NCBI RefSeq assembly: GCF_030272615.1
Contig: NC_081406.1
Span: 459,446,072 to 459,510,071, forward strand
DNA: 64,000 nt
Source: Cryptomeria japonica
Taxonomy: Eukaryota > Streptophyta > Pinopsida > Cupressales > Cupressaceae
Reading direction: 5' to 3'
Shown here piece by piece: positions 59,357 to 64,000 of the stretch (position 1 is its first letter; every line of letters begins with the position of its first letter). Below the pieces are notes generated by a model that was given only the letters and a program-made list of their open reading frames with translations, ran no database searches and had not been told where the DNA came from. The translations under genes were made by a program, and so were the position numbers.

Positions 59357-61020
59357 TCTACCAGTGGGGGTATGACCCCAAGCTATTCTCTAAGATATTC
59401 AAAAGTCTCCTTAGGCAAAAACTTAGTGAAAATATCTGTAATCTACTCTTTAGTATTCACATAAACCAGTTTTACTTCTTTTGCTTCAACATTCTATTTT
59501 AGAAAATTTAGTTTGATAGAGACATGTTTAGGTTTAGAATGTAGTACTAGATTCTTAGATATATCAATTGTTGTTGTATTATCACAATAGATAGTTATTG
59601 GTTCTTTACATTTTACCTTTATGTCCTTCAACATTTGCTTAAGCCATAATACCTGTGTACAGTTAGTTGCTGGTGCAACATATTCTAATTCTGTTGTTGA
59701 TAAAGATGTGCAACTTTGTTTCTTACTCAACCAAGAAATTAATATGCTTCCAAGAAAAAATGCTACACCGGTGGTGCTTTTTCTGTCATCTACATCTCCT
59801 TCCCAATTTGCATCTGTGTATGCACATAATTCAAAGTTTTCACCTCTAGGATACCGTAGGCAAATATTTGTAGTGCCTTGTAAGTACCAGAAAATCTTTT
59901 TTACTGCTGATTCATGATTTTCTTTGGGATTACTCTAAAATATTGAAACAATACATACTATATTCATAATATCAGGTCTTGTTTGTGTCAAATACAATAG
60001 ACCTCCTATCATAGATTTGTACCTAGTCAGATTAACAGGTGTAGATTCATCCCTTAGTGATAATTTATCAGTTGTAGTCATAGGTGTGCTTACCGGTTTA
60101 GAGTTTTCTCTCCCAAATTTCTTTAGTAACTCCTTTAAGTACTTAGATTGACTCAAGAATATACCTTTATCAGTCTGTGAAATCTATAATCCTAAAAAGA
60201 ATTTTATCTCTCCAATCATAGACATTTCAAATTCATGCTGCATTTCAATAGAAAAGTCTTTACACAAACCATCATCTCTTCCAAAGATTATATCATCAAC
60301 AAAAACTTCTATAACCAAGATGTCATCATTGGTCACTTTATAGTATAAGTTGCTATCAACATTACCTTTAGAAAAACCAATCTTCAAAAGATATTTATCC
60401 AATCTAGCATACCAAGCTCTTGGAGCTTGCTTCAACCCATACAAAGCTTTCCTTAACCTGCAAACCATATCTTTGTTATCTGTCAAAGAAAATCCATTAG
60501 GTTTCTCAATGTAAACTTCTTCTTCAAGATCTCCATTCAGAAATGCACATTTAATATCCATTTAATATACTCTGTATTTCTTGTGTGCTACAAAAGCCAA
60601 GAATAATCTGACTACCTCAATTTTGGCTACCGATGCAAAGATTTCATTGTAATCAATTCCTTCTTTTTGTGAATATCCCTTACATACTAGTCTTTCTTTA
60701 TTTCCGATTACCTTACCATATTCATTGAGGTTGTTTCTGAATACCTATTTTGTTCCAATTACATTTTTGTCTTTAGGCCGGGGAACTAATGTCCATGTGT
60801 TATTCTTCTCAATTTGTTTTAGTTCTTCTTCCATAGCTTTAATCCAGTGTTTATCTTCACATCCCTCATTAATTGATGTTGGTTCAATTTGAGAAATAAG
60901 ACATACCTCTTCATTTGCCAGTCTTCCTCTTGTCATAACTCCTTGATACTTGTTCCCAATTATCTGATCTTCAAAATGATTCAACCTTACATACTGGGGT
61001 GTCTTTGTTTGTTGTTGTTC
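59357..61020 (-). pseudogene. pol: Reverse transcriptase and RNase H of C2
   Basis: WIKAMEEELKQIEKNNTWTL marks the start near 60860. A 125-codon open part (60184-60561) has MDIKCAFLNGDLEEEVYIEK, LYGLKQAPRAWYARLDKYL and FVDDIIFG at 60292-60303, so the catalytic Asp pair is present. STPMTTTDKL and SMIGGLLYLTQTRPDIM follow. RNase H includes STTELEYVAPATN, YCDNTTTIDISKN and KHVSIKLNFLK. Stops near 60183, 59934 and 59493. Confidence 0.9.
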
Positions 61021-61099
61021 TTCAATTACAATGGAATTTTCAGATGATACTGGTGTAACTGGATCTTCATTCTGTACTGGTGTGTGTTCATTTCTCAGT

Positions 61100-61924
61100 A
61101 TCTATGTTGCCGATTTAGAGTCTATATACCTTGAAGTTCCTCTAAATTGTTCATCAATTTTCACATTTGTACTCTCAACATATTTCTGTAACTAAGAAAT
61201 ATTCCTTCATCACTTCTAGGATCAAATTTTCCAATATACTCATCTCTTCTAATATAGCATTTAATTCCAAATATTCTGAAATATTTCAGAGTAGGAGTAA
61301 TGCTAAACCATAGTTCATCAGGGGTCTTACCAGTTTCACCTTTGATGTGAACTTTGTTGAATGTGTAGACTGAAGTGCTTACTACCTCTCTCCAATATAC
61401 ATGTGGTAGATTTTCTTCTGATAACATACTTCTAGCTGCATCCAAGATAGTTCAATTTTTCCTTTCTACAACTCCATTTTGTTGGGGTGTCTGGGGTGCT
61501 AATAACTATCTTCTAATTCCATTTACTTCACAAAATGTATTAGATTCCTTAGATGTAAATTCACCTCCTTGATCTGATCTCAGACATTTGATTTTCTTGC
61601 CGGTTTCATTTTCTACCATCACCTTGAATAGCTTGAATTTCCCAAGTGCTTCTGATTTTTCTCTGAGAAAAGTAACCCAACACATTCTAGAATAGTCATC
61701 AATGATTAGTATGAAATATCTATCACCTTGTAAGATTTTAGTTCTAGCTGGACCACATAAGTCAGTATGAATTAATTCAAGAGCACTATTGGATTTTTCT
61801 GGAATACTTTTAAAAGATGCTCTAACTTGTTTTCCAAATTGAAATTCCTTTCATACCGGATTCTCTTAACAATTTTAGGTAAGTCTCTAACTGCTTTAGT
61901 TGTACTGATTTTCACAATGCAATC
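61100..61924 (-). pseudogene. pol: Integrase of C2
   Basis: Catalytic regions include RSDQGGEFTSKES near 61570 and PQQNGVVERKN near 61470, followed by a TGA in place of Arg or Glu. DAARSMLSEENLPHVYW and KTPDELWFSITPTLKYFRIF lie at 61161-61445. The zinc domain end near 61850 is decayed. Confidence 0.8.
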
Positions 61925-62480
61925 AAAATTTACATGAAAGAGTCTCTTATACCATAGCCAACTTTCATCAATATGTGCAATCAAGCATGTTTTTTTATTA
62001 TTATTCAAATGAAAGATATTACCTCTAGTTTCATTACCGATTGCAATTTCCAAACTAGTTTTGTTCATAATTTTGCATTTCCCATTCTTGAATTGTAGCT
62101 GAAATCCTTTTTCAACTAATTGACCAACACTCAAAAGATTATGCTTTAAACCTTCAACATAGTAAACATTGTCAGTATTATGCTTATCATCAAGAGATAT
62201 AGTACCTTTACCTTTGATCAAACAAGCTTTATCATCTCCAAATCTTACCAAACCTCCATTATATTCCTAAAAAGTCAAGAATTTACTTTTATCACCAGTC
62301 ATATGATGTGAACAACTTGAATCAATGATCCATTCATCCTTAACCTTAACTTTAGCTACCAAGGCCTGCTCTACCGATTAAATAGTAGGTGTTGGTTGAT
62401 CTTCTATTATAGCAACAAAGACCCATCCATTTTCTATCGGATCCTCATCAGAATCATCAATGACTCCTTCATCAGCAAGA
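61925..62480 (-). pseudogene. pol: Protease of C2
   Basis: DEWIIDSSCSHHMTGDKSKF shows the active site with Ser in place of the normal Gly of Asp-Ser-Gly. FGDDKACLIKGKGTISL, GLKHNLLSVGQLVEKGF and ESWLWYKRLFHVNFDCI follow. A stop at 62270 separates the active site from the rest. Confidence 0.8.
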
Positions 62481-62589
62481 TAACAAGACTTGTCTTTATT
62501 CTTCTAAAATCTATATCTTTGATATTTAGGGTTAGGCTTGTATGTTCTTCTAGCTTCTTCTTTTAATCTTACATGTCTATCAAGGCATC

Positions 62590-63449
62590 TTGAATCCATT
62601 TGATCAATCTTATTATAATTAAAACATTTAAAGCGTGCTTTACCTTCATACTTACTTCCAACTAGACCTTTAGGCTTTTTCCTTGCAAATAGTGCTTCAA
62701 GTTCTTCAAGTTATTCATTTTCTCTCCTGCTTTCTTCAAGTTCTCTTGAATAAAAAGCTTTCCAATCAGACTTGTAAAATGATGATGATGCAGATGAAGT
62801 TGATGCCTTAAAAGCTAAATCTTTCTTTATAGTAGCAACATGACCAAATTCCTCAATTTCAAAAGCTGAAAGTTTTTCAATCAATGTATCTCTAGTTACT
62901 AATGTATTAGGCATTGTTCTTAACTCATTTATAGTAGTAACTTTCATTTTGTATGCCAGTGGCAATCCTCTTAAAACTTTTGAAACAATTTCATCTTCAC
63001 TTAAGGTTCCTCCACAACATTTAATACCTAAAACAATTTCATTAACTTTTTCCATAAAAGAATAAATTCTTTCATCTTCTTCCATTTTCAGATTTTCATA
63101 CCTGACCTGGAAGCTCTCAAGTTTTGCAATTTTGACTATGAATCTCCTTCATTCAATGTTTCCAAATGGTCCCAAATAGGTTTAGCAGTAGATCTTATGA
63201 TAATCCCATGATTTGCTGATCTGATAATACGCTCAAAAGTGCTTCTCTTGCTTTGCAATCATTTTCCTCATCTTTAGCCAAGTTAGGTGGATTAGGTTGA
63301 CCATGAATAGGAGTAGTATATCCATTCTTTGTAACTTCCCAGATATCCTTTCCAATGCAATTTAGATGTGTCTCCATCCTAATCTTCCATTTGCCATAGT
63401 TAGTTCCATCAAGTTTAGGAGTGTCCTTCTTGAAATAGTTAGAAGACAT
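62590..63449 (-). pseudogene. gag: gag of C2
   Basis: Start ATG 63449 (MSSNYFKKDTPKLDGTNY). WKIRMETHLNCIGKDIWEV, NDCKAREALLSVL, EKVNEIVLGIKCCGGTL and IVSKVLRGLPLAYKMKVT match C1 gag. The zinc knuckle near 62600-62640 is broken (CFNYNKIDQMDSRC: second Cys is Tyr and Gly-His is Asp-Gln). Confidence 0.85.
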
Positions 63450-63492
63450 TGGATCTCCTCAAGCTGTTAAACTTCCACAAAAAGAGAACTAA

Positions 63493-63504
63493 GCTCTTAT
63501 ACCA
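63493..63504 (-). other. Primer binding site of C2 (mutated)
   Basis: On the minus strand TGGTATAAGAGC lies two bases from the LTR; one change from the initiator Met complement. Confidence 0.75.
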
Positions 63505-63506
63505 AT

Positions 63507-64000
63507 TATTAGGTCTTGGAGGCAACTGAGAGGGGGGGGGAAGTGAATCAATTGTCAAATAAATTCAAACCAAAACAACTTAACTTAACTTAATGCTTAA
63601 TACCGATAAACCAAACTTAATGTCGGTAGACAGTTTATTAGTTAATTGCAGTACCGGTAAAGATTAATGCATGAAACAAAAAGACAATATCATCCACAAC
63701 ACATAACACCAATATTTGTACATGGAAACCCTATAAGGGGAAAAACCACAGTGGGAAACCTTACCCACAATCAGATGATACTACTACATATAGTATGTGT
63801 ATACAATAGGGGGTCTACACATGCAGAAAGGCCAAGTGCCTAGAGCTCACTGCTCAAACACAAATGGGAGTCACACTGACTACAATTGGATGGTTAAATC
63901 CAATAATGATGTACTGCTTAAAATAGCATCTTCATATGTTGGATTTAGTATTAGTGTAGTTCTGATATGTCTTCACAAAAACCTTCTTTCAACCTTCAAA
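63507..64000 (-). repeat. 5' LTR of C2, partial
   Basis: Starts with TATTAGG where the other LTR has TGTTAGG, then matches 57940-58430 to the window edge. Confidence 0.9.

Larger units (their letters stand above)
57940..64000 (-). mobile_element. Copia retrotransposon C2, minus strand, 5' LTR cut by the window edge
   Basis: Related to C1 in every domain, but with a distinct LTR. The 3' LTR is 57940-58987 and the 5' LTR runs from 63507 to beyond the window. Frames are broken throughout. Confidence 0.9.

Overview
The window looks like intergenic DNA from a plant nuclear genome with very high repeat content. A gymnosperm or another large-genome plant is my guess; no host marker gene is present to decide it. 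I recognise no intact host gene, rRNA or tRNA. Nearly everything is LTR retrotransposon, in several nested layers, plus relics of a plant-mobile-domain (PMD, MAIN-like) gene and a hAT transposase. All long coding regions are broken by stops or frameshifts. In the three coding regions I checked codon by codon, most stops are TAG, as expected from decay of methylated CAG sites.

Left part (1-9133): the end of an LTR element with an extra ORF before its polypurine tract and LTR (5-2488); a decayed helical, charged, coiled-coil ORF (2497-3912); a Ty3/gypsy gag-protease relic (about 4130-5697) running directly into a 5'-truncated PMD fragment; and a second PMD copy in inverted orientation (7856-9128).

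Second block (9134-21412): a complete 12.3 kb LTR element with PBS, PPT, two 1.17 kb LTRs and a GCTAT target duplication. It has split the PMD gene; the N-terminal PMD half lies at 21413-21815. It has a gag with coiled coil and four zinc knuckles, then a TATA-like site and a second ORF of about 1000 codons (broken) with a Lys/Glu-rich centre. It has no protease, integrase, reverse transcriptase or RNase H. Its gag is itself interrupted by a 4417 bp LTR-like insertion (probable solo LTR, duplication AGCAG); gag resumes in frame after it. This element is the best candidate for something undescribed.

Middle (21816-44824): hairpin-bearing repeats, an LTR-like end near 23029, a hAT relic, and a Ty3/gypsy element on the minus strand (28561-40350) of Tat-like type. 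It has gag with a CHHC finger, protease followed by a G-patch, RT with YVDD, two RNase H domains, integrase, and a 46-51 bp tandem array in its 3' untranslated region with a four-monomer periodicity. Its 5' LTR has lost the TATA segment. A 1.19 kb direct repeat (27366-28560 and 42024-43212) flanks it. Covarying palindromes lie at 40885-41002.

Right part (44825-64000): two related Copia elements on the minus strand (C1, 44825-57865; C2, 57940 to the window edge). The 3' LTR of C1 contains a solo LTR (D, 44995-50732), which contains a non-autonomous Copia element (E, 45703-50527) with gag, protease and a roughly 280-residue acidic extension in place of integrase and reverse transcriptase. Insertion order from the nesting is: LTR-like host repeat, then C1, then D, then E.
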